From: Streptomyces meridianus
Lineage (GTDB): Bacteria; Actinomycetota; Actinomycetes; Streptomycetales; Streptomycetaceae
NCBI RefSeq assembly: GCF_023703325.1
Contig: NZ_JAMQGM010000030.1
Location: 20,173 to 84,172, forward strand
Reading direction: 5' to 3'
DNA length: 64,000 nucleotides
This document shows, piece by piece, positions 45,208 to 53,129 of this stretch. The notes below the pieces were generated by a model. It had not been told where the DNA came from. It made no database searches and saw nothing but the letters and a program-made list of their open reading frames with translations. Within the stretch, counting starts at the first letter, position 1, and each line of letters starts with the position of its first letter. Both the position numbers and the translations under genes were made by a program.

Positions 45208-46137
45208 ATGCAGCACATGGATGCCACCAGCCGGCCCGACAAGCCTGCCTACTCCGACGATCCGGAGCCCGGCTTCGTCCGCGTCCGCCTGGACCTGGCC
45301 TACGACGGGAGGGATTTCTCCGGCTGGGCCCGCCAGCGGGAGCGGCGGACGGTCCAGGGGGAGCTCGAGAACGCGTTGCAGACCGTGATGCGGCTGCCGT
45401 ACCCGGTGGAGCTGACGGTCGCGGGCCGTACGGACGCCGGGGTGCACGCCCGCGGCCAGGTCGCGCACGTGGATCTGCGCGAAGAAGTGTGGGCCGAGCA
45501 CGGCGAGAAGCTGTTGCGGCGGCTCGCGGGCCGGCTGCCCCACGATGTGCGGGTGTGGCGGGTCGCGGAGGCCCCTGCCGGGTTCAACGCGCGGTTCTCG
45601 GCGATCTGGAGGCGCTATGCCTACCGGGTCGGTGATCACCGGGGCGGGGTCGACCCGTTGCGCCGCGGCCATGTGCTGTGGCACGACTGGCCGCTGGACG
45701 TCGACCTGATGAACGAGGCCGCGCGGAAGCTGCTGGGGGAGCACGACTTCGCGGCCTACTGCAAGAAGCGCGAGGGGGCGACGACCATCCGTACCCTCCT
45801 CGACCTGCACTGGGAGCGCCCTGCCCCGGGGGAGAAGGACGCCGGGCTCGCGGTGGCGACGGTCCGGGCCGACGCCTTCTGCCACAACATGGTGCGCGCG
45901 CTGGTGGGCTCGCTCCTGCTGGTGGGGGACGGACACCGTCCGGTGGACTTCCCCGGCGAGGTGCTCGAGGGCAGGGCCCGGCACTCGGCCGTCAACGTGG
46001 TCCGGCCGCACGGGCTGACGCTGGAGGAGGTCGGTTATCCGGCGGACGGCCGGCTGGCGGCCCGCAACCGCGAGGCCCGCAACCGTCGGACGCTGCCGGG
46101 CGCCGGTGGGGCCGGGCCGGGCGCGGCCTGCTGCTGA
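45208..46137 (+). CDS. truA: tRNA pseudouridine(38-40) synthase TruA
   Basis: 309 residues from ATG at 45208; an ATG at 45217 is also possible and an upstream extension to 45121 overlaps the terminator region. Makes pseudouridine in the tRNA anticodon arm. The catalytic Asp is in AGRTDAGVHARGQVAHVD. Later FCHNMVRALVGSLLLVG is typical. A C-terminal Arg/Gly tail ends in CC. 163 nt after rplQ; convergent with the AfsS-like gene. Confidence 0.95.
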   Translation: MQHMDATSRPDKPAYSDDPEPGFVRVRLDLAYDGRDFSGWARQRERRTVQGELENALQTVMRLPYPVELTVAGRTDAGVHARGQVAHVDLREEVWAEHGEKLLRRLAGRLPHDVRVWRVAEAPAGFNARFSAIWRRYAYRVGDHRGGVDPLRRGHVLWHDWPLDVDLMNEAARKLLGEHDFAAYCKKREGATTIRTLLDLHWERPAPGEKDAGLAVATVRADAFCHNMVRALVGSLLLVGDGHRPVDFPGEVLEGRARHSAVNVVRPHGLTLEEVGYPADGRLAARNREARNRRTLPGAGGAGPGAACC

Positions 46138-46385
46138 CGCCGACGTGCGGAGGCAGGTTGATCGGTCCCGACGCCGCCCCCAGTTGCTCGCGGTGGCCTA
46201 CCGATGGGCGCAGCAGTTCGGGCAAGCACTCCGGTGGACCTGACCCGGCGGGTGACGAGTGTGAAGTCCCCCGGCCTGCACGATCCGCTCAGGGTGAGGG
46301 CGTGGACGACTGGACGGGCCCGGTGAGCGTCACGCACCGCGCGATGCGAGGTCGCGATTCCTCTCCGGCCTGCCTCCGGCGTGCG

Positions 46386-46424
46386 GCGGCCGCGGTGGCG
46401 CCCCCTCCACGCCACCGCGGCCGC
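46386..46424. terminator. Bidirectional terminator between truA and the AfsS-like gene
   Basis: A perfect 15-bp stem (46386-46400 with 46410-46424) with a 9-nt loop, 27 nt past the AfsS-like stop and 249 nt past truA. The rest of the 314-nt gap shows no gene. Confidence 0.7.
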
Positions 46425-46451
46425 TTCCCCGTCACCGATGGGTCGCCCCGG

Positions 46452-46661
46452 TCAGGGCTTCTCGCCGGAGGCGTGGCTGTCCAGCACGGTCACGCCGCCG
46501 GTTCCCTCGCCCGAGGCGTGGCTGTCGAGGGTGGTCACCTCGTCGTCCGCACCGGGGCCCGAGGCGTGGCTGTCGAGCGTGGTGGCATCCCCGGCGCCCG
46601 GGCCCGAGGCGTGGCTGTCCAGCGGCTTCAGCTCGTCCTCGGGCTGCGGCGTGTCACCCAT
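46452..46661 (-). CDS. AfsS-like small repeat protein (sigma-like protein)
   Basis: 69 residues from ATG at 46661, with AAAGGAG nine bases upstream. The protein is acidic and almost wholly made of four copies of LDSHASG at residues 14, 29, 45 and 60, spaced 15 or 16 residues apart, with acidic Gly/Thr spacers between. AfsS of S. coelicolor (AfsR2 of S. lividans), a 63-residue activator of antibiotic production called sigma-like, is also a small repeat protein lying just 3' of afsR; the match in context and style is clear, but I recall its exact sequence only in part. The SARP-type direct repeat upstream supports control by the adjoining AfsR-type protein. Molecular function unknown. Confidence 0.8.
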   Translation of the reverse strand: MGDTPQPEDELKPLDSHASGPGAGDATTLDSHASGPGADDEVTTLDSHASGEGTGGVTVLDSHASGEKP

Positions 46662-46808
46662 GTCGGTCAACTCCTTTGTTGCTGCTGTGTATTCGGTGTG
46701 ACGCCACCCGGCGGCTCCCCCGTGGGCCGCCGGGCGGACGATGCGGTGCTCCGGTCCGTGTCGGTCCGCCGCCCTCCCCTCCTGCGTGGTGACGGACCGA
46801 CATCCGTC

Positions 46809-46842
46809 AGCATGCGAGGCGGCGATAAACGATCGATGAACG
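46809..46842 (-). promoter_or_regulatory. SARP-type operator and promoter of the AfsS-like gene
   Basis: Read on the minus strand: CGTTCAT (46842-46836) and CGTTTAT (46831-46825) form a direct repeat at exactly 11 nt, one helical turn. They are followed after 10 nt by CATGCT (46814-46809), a plausible -10. SARP regulators bind such heptamer pairs over the -35 position, about 8 nt ahead of the -10. The site lies 17 nt after the AfsR-type stop and 148 nt before the AfsS-like start. Confidence 0.6.
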
Positions 46843-46858
46843 CTCCGGCGCACGGCGT

Positions 46859-49780
46859 TTATGCGACGGCCGCTGGTGCCAGGAGACCGCGCACCTCGTC
46901 CGCTTCGAGGGAACCGAGGCGCTCGTAGATGGCCAGAGCTTCGGTCCAGCAGGCTCGCGCGCGGTCGGGCTGCCCTATGGCGTCCAGGGCCCTGCCGAGA
47001 ACGGTGAGGACGGTGCCGCGGCGCCATTCGCCGCCGATCCCCCGCAGGGCGATGGCCTGTTCCGCGTGTGCGGCCGCGAGCGTGGGACGCCGGGCCGCCA
47101 GGTGCACCTCGGCCAGCCGGAAGTGGGTGACGCCCTCCCACAGGGGCTGACGGTTCGCGTGGAACACGCCCAGGGCTTCGGTGAGTTCATCGAGTGCCTC
47201 GGACAGCCTTCCGGCGGCGGTGAGAGCGAGGCCGAGGGCGTAGCGGGCGTTCGCCAGCCGCAGGGTGAGGCCCATGGAGTCGTAGATCTCGATGCCCCGG
47301 CGGGCGAGGTCGACGGCGTTGTCGGTGCGCCCCATGGCGAGCTGGATGCGGGAGAGATTGCACAGGGCGCTGGCCTCGCCGACGCTGTTGCCGTCGGCGT
47401 GGAAGCATTCGACGGCCTGCCGCAGATGGGCTTCACCGTCCTCGTGCCGCTTCTCGTGCAGTGCGATGATGCCCCGCTCGTTGGGGGCGTTGCAGGCAGC
47501 CCAAGGGTCGTTCGCGACTTGGCCCAGCAGCATGCCGTGCCGGGCCTCCTCGTCCGCTTCGTCGTAGCGGCCGGCCGTGATGTAGACCTGGGTGAGGGTG
47601 GTGCGGGCACGGCCCTCGGCCTTCTTGTCGTCGGCCCTGCGGGCGGCGTCGCGGACCGCGAGGGCGGCCTGCTCGTAGCGGCCGGAGCCGGCCCCGGACT
47701 CGCACAGGTCCTTGGCCGCGAGCAGCAGGTCGACGGCGCGACGCACCTCGCCCTCGGCGGCGGCCTGCCGGACGCAGGCGAGAATGCACTCGGCCTCGGT
47801 GTGCAGCCAGTCGAGTGCTTCGGCACGGTCGGCGAGGGCGAGGCCCGGTCGGCCGGTGGGTTCCAAGTGGTCGACCGTGCGGTCTCCGGGACGCTCCAGG
47901 GCGTACACGCCGGTGGCCGTCGCGAGGTAGAAGTCGAGGAGCCGGGACGTGGCCGCGCGGCGTTCGGACGGCGGGTGCTCGTCGCGCTCGGCGCAGGCGC
48001 GGGCGTAGAGGCGGACGAGGTCGTGGAAGCGGTAGCGGCCGGGGGCCGTCGACTCCAGCAGCGAGGCGTCCACCAGGGACTCGAGAAGTTCCTCGGTGTC
48101 GTACGGGTCGAGGTCGAGGACGGCGCCGGCCGCCGCGAGGGAGATGTCGGGCCCGTCGGCGAGGCCCAGCAGGCGGAAGGCGCGGGCCTGTTGGGGTTCG
48201 AGCTGTCCGTAGCCGAGCTCGAAGGTGGCCTTGACGGCAAGGTCACCGGCTTGGAGCTCGTCCAGCCGTCGGCGTTCGTCGGCGAGCTTCGCGGCCAGGA
48301 CGGCCACGGTCCAGGTTCGGCGGGCGGCGAGGCGGGAGGCCGCGATGCGGATGGCCAGCGGGAGGAAGCCGCAGGCGCCGACGACGGCGAGCGCGGCTTT
48401 GCGTTCCGCTGTTGCCCGGTCCTTGCCGACGATCCTGGTGAAGAGTTCGAGGGCCTCGTCCGGACTCATCACGTCGAGATCGACGAGGTGGGCGCCGGCC
48501 AGGTCGATCATCCGGGTCCGGCTGGTGATCAGGGCGGTGCAGCCGTCCGTGCCCGGCAGCAGCGGCCGGACCTGGGCGGCGTCGCGGGCGTTGTCGAGGA
48601 GGACGAGGACGCGGCGGCCGTCGAGCGCAGACCTGTAGAGGGCGGACCGTTCGTCGAGGGTGGGCGGAATGGAGGCGTCAGGGGTACCGAGGGCTCGCAG
48701 GAACGAGGTGAGGACGGTTTCCGGTTCGGCCGCTCCGGGCCCGGCCCCCTGGAGGTCCGCGTACAACTGGCCGTCGGGGAAGGCGGCGCGGGTCGCGTGT
48801 GCCACGTGCACGGCGAGGGTGGTCTTGCCGACGCCCCCGATACCGGCCACGGCGGACACGGCCATCACCGAGCCCTCGGCGGTGGTCAGCCGCTCGCCGA
48901 GTTCGCGGACCGAGTCGGCCCTGCCGGTGAAATCGGCTATGGAGGCGGGAAGTTGTGCGGGCCGGACGGCGACGGGTGTCTGCGCGGCCCGCCCGATCGC
49001 AGAGGCCGTGAGAGCCGGGTCCGCCTCGAGGATCCGCTGGTGCAGGTCGAGGAGTTCGGCGCACGGGTCGACGCCCAGCTCGTCGGCGAGCAGTCGCCGG
49101 GTGTCGGCGTAGAGCGCGAGGGCCTCGCCCTGACGGCCGCTGCGGTAGAGGGCCAGCATCAGCTGGCCGCGCAGTCGCTCGCGCAAGGGGTGGGCGGCGG
49201 TGAGAGCGGTGAGTTCGGACACCGCCTCGGCGTGACAGCCCAGTTCGAGGTCCATCTCGAGTCGGGATTCGAGGAGTCGGAGCCGCCACTCCTGGAGCCG
49301 GACGCGCTGTGTTTCTGCGTAGGGTCCGGGGAGCCCGGCGAGTGGTTCGCCCTCCCACAGGCCGAGCGCGGCGTTCAGCAGGTCCCGGGCGCGGTGCCGG
49401 TCACCGGCGGTGCCGGCCTGATCGGCCTGTGCGGCGTACCGCTCGGCGAGGGCGATGTCGAGGGTGGCCGGGTCGGTACGGATGGCGTAGCCACCGGATT
49501 CACTGACCAGGGTGTCGGCGGCATCGGGGCCGAACGACTTGCGGAGCCGGGAGGCGTAGGTGCGCAGTGCGGCGAGGGCGGCGTCCGGAGGGTCCTCTCC
49601 CCACAGGGCGTCGACGAGCTCGGGTGCGGTGGCGGTACGTCCGCCGCGCAGCAACAGGGCTGCCAGGAGCGCCCGTTGTTGCGGCGATCCGGTCGGCAGT
49701 TGCGTGTCCCCGCGGCGGACGCGTACCGGACCGAGTACGGCGAAGTTCAGCCGTGTCCCCGGTGCCGGTGCCTGTGCCAT
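46859..49780 (-). CDS. AfsR/SARP-family transcriptional regulator (SARP-NB-ARC-TPR)
   Basis: 973 residues from ATG at 49780, with GGGAGGAAG upstream; S. coelicolor AfsR is about 993. In order: an OmpR-type winged helix (residues about 10-100, FAVLGPVRVRRGDTQL and PQQRALLAALLL), the bacterial transcriptional activation domain (about 105-250), an NB-ARC ATPase with Walker A GIGGVGKTT near 318 and Walker B RRVLVLLDNARD near 390, then TPR repeats from about 680 to the end. AfsR is phosphorylated by AfsK and activates afsS. No kinase gene is in the window. truA is a different neighbour from that of the classical afsR, so this may be a paralogue. Confidence 0.9.
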   Translation of the reverse strand: MAQAPAPGTRLNFAVLGPVRVRRGDTQLPTGSPQQRALLAALLLRGGRTATAPELVDALWGEDPPDAALAALRTYASRLRKSFGPDAADTLVSESGGYAIRTDPATLDIALAERYAAQADQAGTAGDRHRARDLLNAALGLWEGEPLAGLPGPYAETQRVRLQEWRLRLLESRLEMDLELGCHAEAVSELTALTAAHPLRERLRGQLMLALYRSGRQGEALALYADTRRLLADELGVDPCAELLDLHQRILEADPALTASAIGRAAQTPVAVRPAQLPASIADFTGRADSVRELGERLTTAEGSVMAVSAVAGIGGVGKTTLAVHVAHATRAAFPDGQLYADLQGAGPGAAEPETVLTSFLRALGTPDASIPPTLDERSALYRSALDGRRVLVLLDNARDAAQVRPLLPGTDGCTALITSRTRMIDLAGAHLVDLDVMSPDEALELFTRIVGKDRATAERKAALAVVGACGFLPLAIRIAASRLAARRTWTVAVLAAKLADERRRLDELQAGDLAVKATFELGYGQLEPQQARAFRLLGLADGPDISLAAAGAVLDLDPYDTEELLESLVDASLLESTAPGRYRFHDLVRLYARACAERDEHPPSERRAATSRLLDFYLATATGVYALERPGDRTVDHLEPTGRPGLALADRAEALDWLHTEAECILACVRQAAAEGEVRRAVDLLLAAKDLCESGAGSGRYEQAALAVRDAARRADDKKAEGRARTTLTQVYITAGRYDEADEEARHGMLLGQVANDPWAACNAPNERGIIALHEKRHEDGEAHLRQAVECFHADGNSVGEASALCNLSRIQLAMGRTDNAVDLARRGIEIYDSMGLTLRLANARYALGLALTAAGRLSEALDELTEALGVFHANRQPLWEGVTHFRLAEVHLAARRPTLAAAHAEQAIALRGIGGEWRRGTVLTVLGRALDAIGQPDRARACWTEALAIYERLGSLEADEVRGLLAPAAVA

Positions 49781-49918
49781 TGCTTCCTCCCGCTCTCGGG
49801 GCGCATGCCCGGGTAATTCTGCCTTGGCGGGAAGGATCGCGTCAGTAGGGATTCAGCTCTCCACAGGGCCCCCACAGTGTTGCGACGGGAGCAGGGGCCC
49901 GGTGACGCAGGCGATGTG

Positions 49919-51778
49919 TCAGCAAGGACGGGCGGCGGACGGTTCTCGGCGTCCGATCTCGGCGGCGTCGTGCCGGCCCGTCCGGGGAGCGGGGATCCCC
50001 GGACGTCGCTCCCATCGGCTCGCGAAGGGGAAATAGGACTCCAGGAAGGTGTGGAGTTCGGCGGCGATACGTTCCTGCTGCTCCGCAGGGGTGTTGACGT
50101 CGTTCAGGCAGAAGAAGTCGAAGCGGCGGGTCGCCAGCAGCTCCGCCATCTGCTCCGGAGCCTCCGGCCGTGCCACATCGATATAGCGGAGCTTGAAGGT
50201 GCCGGGGACGGCGCGTCCGGTCAGGTAGGCGTGGTGGTGGTGGAGCGAGGCACCCATGGCGATGTCGGTGGTGTCGCGGAACCGGGACCGGCTGGTTCGT
50301 TCCACGTCCTCGGCGAAGAGGGTCTCGATCTCTCGCATGACCGAGCGGATCTGGGGGTGCGGGGTGTGCATGAACTTGTTGACGGTCATCCGGCCGTACT
50401 GCTGGAGAAGCAGCTTGCGCACGTTCTTGCCGGCCGAGTTGGGGGCGGGCTCTTCGGGATGCGGGGAGCCGAGGCCCAACTGGAAGGGGGAGAAGGGCAG
50501 CTTGGCGATCCCGTTGCCGTGGAAGAAGTGGCCTGCGGTGACGGGCCGGCCCAGGAAGACGTCGTCGTTGAAGTAGAGGTAGTGCTCGGACAGTCCGTCG
50601 ACATGGTGCAACTGGGTACCGATGGCGTGGGAGTTGAAGACGGGCAGAGCGGCGGGGTCGGCGAATACGTCCTTGTGGTCGACGACCTGGATGCCGCGGG
50701 CTCCGGTGTCGAGCCAGGAGGGTGTCTGCCCGTCGGTCACGATGTAGACGTTGCGGACGAACGGCGCGTACATCTCCAGCGAGCGCAGGGAGTACTTGAG
50801 CTCGTCGTAGCTGGTGTAGCGGGAGGCGCCGGTCTCCCGGGCGTTGATGCGCGGGGCCCGGCCACCGCTGCGGTGCGCCTCCCGCTTGGCGGCGAGATCG
50901 GGGTCCGTACCGTCGACCCACGTGTAGACGACGTCGAGGGGGAAGTCGATGCCGTCGAGGCGCGGCTGGAAGAAGTCGGCCCACGTGGGATGCTCCCGTC
51001 CGGCTACGGAGCGGGTCGCGGGTATTCGGGCCTCGGCGGGCACGACGTCGGAGACGGCGTTGAGGCGCGGGGCCACCAGGGCACCGGCGAGCATGGCGGA
51101 CGGGGCCTGGGTGCGCAGGCCGGAGATCCGGTCGGCGGATGCCTGGTCGCCGTTTCCGGCGTCGGTCAGGAGCTGGTCACCCTCGCGCCAGAACTCGACG
51201 TCGCAGCCGTAGGACAGGTCGGCGAGGGGGTGGCCGCCGGGGCTCAGCAGGATCTCACCGAAGCGGATGGTGTCCTGCCGCTTGAGGGCGGTGGGGAGGG
51301 CGCCGTCCGCGTACAGGGCTGCGTCGGCGGGCCAGGACTCTCTGCCGGGTCTCATCGCGTACAGCGCGGTGTCGGGGTAGAGCTCTCGCAACGACTCCAG
51401 CAGTGCCTTGCGGTCCTCCAGTCGTATGCCGATCACGTGACGCAGCGGTGAGCGGCCGGGCACCAGGAAGTACTCGACTCCGGCGTGCAGTGCCGCGTCC
51501 GTGACCAGGGAGAGGTTGCGGGCCGAGGCTTCCGCCGCGGTGAACGACCGGACGCGGCGCCCGAAATAGGGACGGCCCTCGACCGTCACCTGCGCCAAGT
51601 CCGTGTCGCCCTCCAGCAGGGCCTTCCGGCGGGCGGCGATCCGCTCCGCGCGCTTGCGTTCGGCTTGCTCCCGCTGTTGCTCTGCCGCCTCCGCCTCGGC
51701 GGTGCGCCGAAGTTCCTCGCGCTGCTGCTTGCGTACGGGGAGGAGACGGTCTCTCAGGGCCTTTGCGCGCGATGCCAT
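49919..51778 (-). CDS. Stealth-family sugar-phosphotransferase
   Basis: 619 residues. The N-terminal 55 residues form an Arg/Glu/Gln-rich coiled coil. The family's conserved regions follow: CR1 FPLDVVYTWVDGTDP near residue 280, CR2 ASRYTSYDELKYSLRSLE...IVTDGQTPSWL (about 320-358), LYFNDDVFLG, CR3 VNKFMHTPHPQIRS, and CR4 FFCLNDVN near 580. Stealth proteins move hexose-1-phosphate from UDP-sugars to polysaccharide, making phosphodiester-linked capsule or wall polymers. No other capsule gene is nearby, so acceptor is unknown. 138 nt before the AfsR-type gene, same strand. Confidence 0.9.
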   Translation of the reverse strand: MASRAKALRDRLLPVRKQQREELRRTAEAEAAEQQREQAERKRAERIAARRKALLEGDTDLAQVTVEGRPYFGRRVRSFTAAEASARNLSLVTDAALHAGVEYFLVPGRSPLRHVIGIRLEDRKALLESLRELYPDTALYAMRPGRESWPADAALYADGALPTALKRQDTIRFGEILLSPGGHPLADLSYGCDVEFWREGDQLLTDAGNGDQASADRISGLRTQAPSAMLAGALVAPRLNAVSDVVPAEARIPATRSVAGREHPTWADFFQPRLDGIDFPLDVVYTWVDGTDPDLAAKREAHRSGGRAPRINARETGASRYTSYDELKYSLRSLEMYAPFVRNVYIVTDGQTPSWLDTGARGIQVVDHKDVFADPAALPVFNSHAIGTQLHHVDGLSEHYLYFNDDVFLGRPVTAGHFFHGNGIAKLPFSPFQLGLGSPHPEEPAPNSAGKNVRKLLLQQYGRMTVNKFMHTPHPQIRSVMREIETLFAEDVERTSRSRFRDTTDIAMGASLHHHHAYLTGRAVPGTFKLRYIDVARPEAPEQMAELLATRRFDFFCLNDVNTPAEQQERIAAELHTFLESYFPFASRWERRPGIPAPRTGRHDAAEIGRREPSAARPC

Positions 51779-51890
51779 GTGGGTGTCCAGTTCTTCCTCG
51801 GGCAGCCGGTGGCCGGCCCGGCGCGTGGGCCGGGACGAAAACGGCGGCTGGGATGCGGTTGTCGGAGGGGAGTTCCGGTGGACGCGGAGA

Positions 51891-52787
51891 TCAGGCGCCG
51901 AGACGGGCGTCGATCCAGGCGAGGACCTTGTCCTTCATGCCCGGCTCGTCCAGCAGCGCGCCTCCGTGGGCTGCGCCGGGGACGGTCTCAACGGTGACGC
52001 CGTCCGCGGGCATGTCGTGCTGCACTTCCTCGTCCTCCTCCAGGTCGAGGGAATGCTGCACGGGTACGAAGTCGTCCTGTGAGTGGATCAGGTACATGGG
52101 TGCGTCATTTGCGCCGGATGCGCGGTTCTTGACGACCATGTCCACCCAGGTGCCCCAGCAACTGGGGTGCACGGACGTGTCGGTGTCGGCCGGGTCCGGG
52201 AAGCAGCGGGCCAGAACGGTGGCGTTGTCCCGGACCTTCCGTTCCTTGTCGGCGCTCAGATCGTGGTTGCCGTCGTTCCAGGCGCGGTAGGGGGAGGCAA
52301 CGGGGGAGAGGCCGACGACGCCCTTGATCCTGCTGCCCCCCGAGCCGTAGGTGGCGACCGCGGTGCCGATCTGACCGCCGGCGGAGGAGCCGAGGATCAC
52401 GAGGCGGTCGGGGTCGAGGTCGAACTCCGCGGCATTGGCCTTGATCCAGGAGAGCGCGTCGATCGCGTCGTCCCGTTGGGCGGGCCATGGCGCGTCGAAG
52501 TTGAGGCGGTAGTCGACGGAGAAGGTGGCGTATCCGGCGTCGGCGAACGTACGGGACCACGTGGCCCAACCGGAGTCCGCGTACCAGTACCCGCCGTGCA
52601 GGATCACGATGCCGGGCTGGTCGGCACCGGTCGGGTTCCAGTAGGCGTCCAGCTTCTGACGGGCGTGGGAGCCGTAGTTGTACGTGACCTCACTGCGCCC
52701 CGCCGCCTGTGTGCTCTGCACGTTCACCGTGAGCAACGCTGCGATCAGCAAGGTGCAGAACGCAAGACAACCCGGTATCCGTCGCAC
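51891..52787 (-). CDS. Secreted alpha/beta-hydrolase (esterase/lipase family)
   Basis: 298 residues with a signal peptide (hydrophobic to about residue 23, cleavage near QAA at 29). Oxyanion motif HGGYW at 64-68, nucleophile Ser135 in GSSAGG, acid Asp in IHSQDD, and His in GAAHGG near the end make the full triad. This is the HSL/BD-FAE type that cleaves esters. Divergently transcribed from the FG-GAP gene, with its own promoter at 52908-52938. Substrate unknown. Confidence 0.88.
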   Translation of the reverse strand: MRRIPGCLAFCTLLIAALLTVNVQSTQAAGRSEVTYNYGSHARQKLDAYWNPTGADQPGIVILHGGYWYADSGWATWSRTFADAGYATFSVDYRLNFDAPWPAQRDDAIDALSWIKANAAEFDLDPDRLVILGSSAGGQIGTAVATYGSGGSRIKGVVGLSPVASPYRAWNDGNHDLSADKERKVRDNATVLARCFPDPADTDTSVHPSCWGTWVDMVVKNRASGANDAPMYLIHSQDDFVPVQHSLDLEEDEEVQHDMPADGVTVETVPGAAHGGALLDEPGMKDKVLAWIDARLGA

Positions 52788-52907
52788 GAAAATGCCTGCC
52801 TCGACTGTCGGGCAGGCACGCGTCAGGAACGGTAAACCCGTAACGGTTGACCGCAGTTGGAGCGCGTGGGGGGTGGCCGGACGCCTGCGAGCCCGTACCG
52901 GCGGAGC

Positions 52908-52938
52908 ACTATAGCCCGGCGGACAAACGGACTGTCAA
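52908..52938 (-). promoter_or_regulatory. Probable promoter of the secreted hydrolase gene
   Basis: On the minus strand TTGACA (52938-52933) and TATAGT (52913-52908) have a 19-nt spacer. Both hexamers are close to consensus, but the spacing is long. The leader would be about 115 nt. Confidence 0.45.
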
Positions 52939-53048
52939 CGTCTCCCGAGTGATGTGAGGGGACTTGAGGTCGATGATCTCGGATTTCGCTTTGCGGGGTC
53001 TTCTGTGCAGTATCCACGGACTTGGGTGACACCTCGTCATGAAGAGGG

Positions 53049-53079
53049 TTGACATGAGCACTGCTGCTGAACGTAGTGT
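53049..53079 (+). promoter_or_regulatory. Possible promoter of the FG-GAP/LamG/RHS genes
   Basis: TTGACA (53049-53054) and TAGTGT (53074-53079) with a 19-nt spacer, about 45 nt before the FG-GAP start. The remainder of the 52788-53129 divergent gap holds no gene. Confidence 0.4.
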
Positions 53080-53129
53080 GACCGCCGTTTGACTGTCGGA
53101 AGTCATCGAAGCGGTCTCGGGGTGGGGTT

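Noticed and set aside
46452..46661. The repeat peptide as a multi-core RiPP precursor
   Set aside because: The repeats would suit several identical cores, but there is no modifying enzyme, protease or transporter gene nearby, and the AfsR-type neighbour with SARP repeat explains it better as AfsS-like.
47066..51451. Long plus-strand frames (916 and 524 codons) opposite the AfsR-type and Stealth genes
   Set aside because: Composition is Gly/Glu/Val-rich low complexity typical of shadow frames; the minus-strand products have full domain sets.
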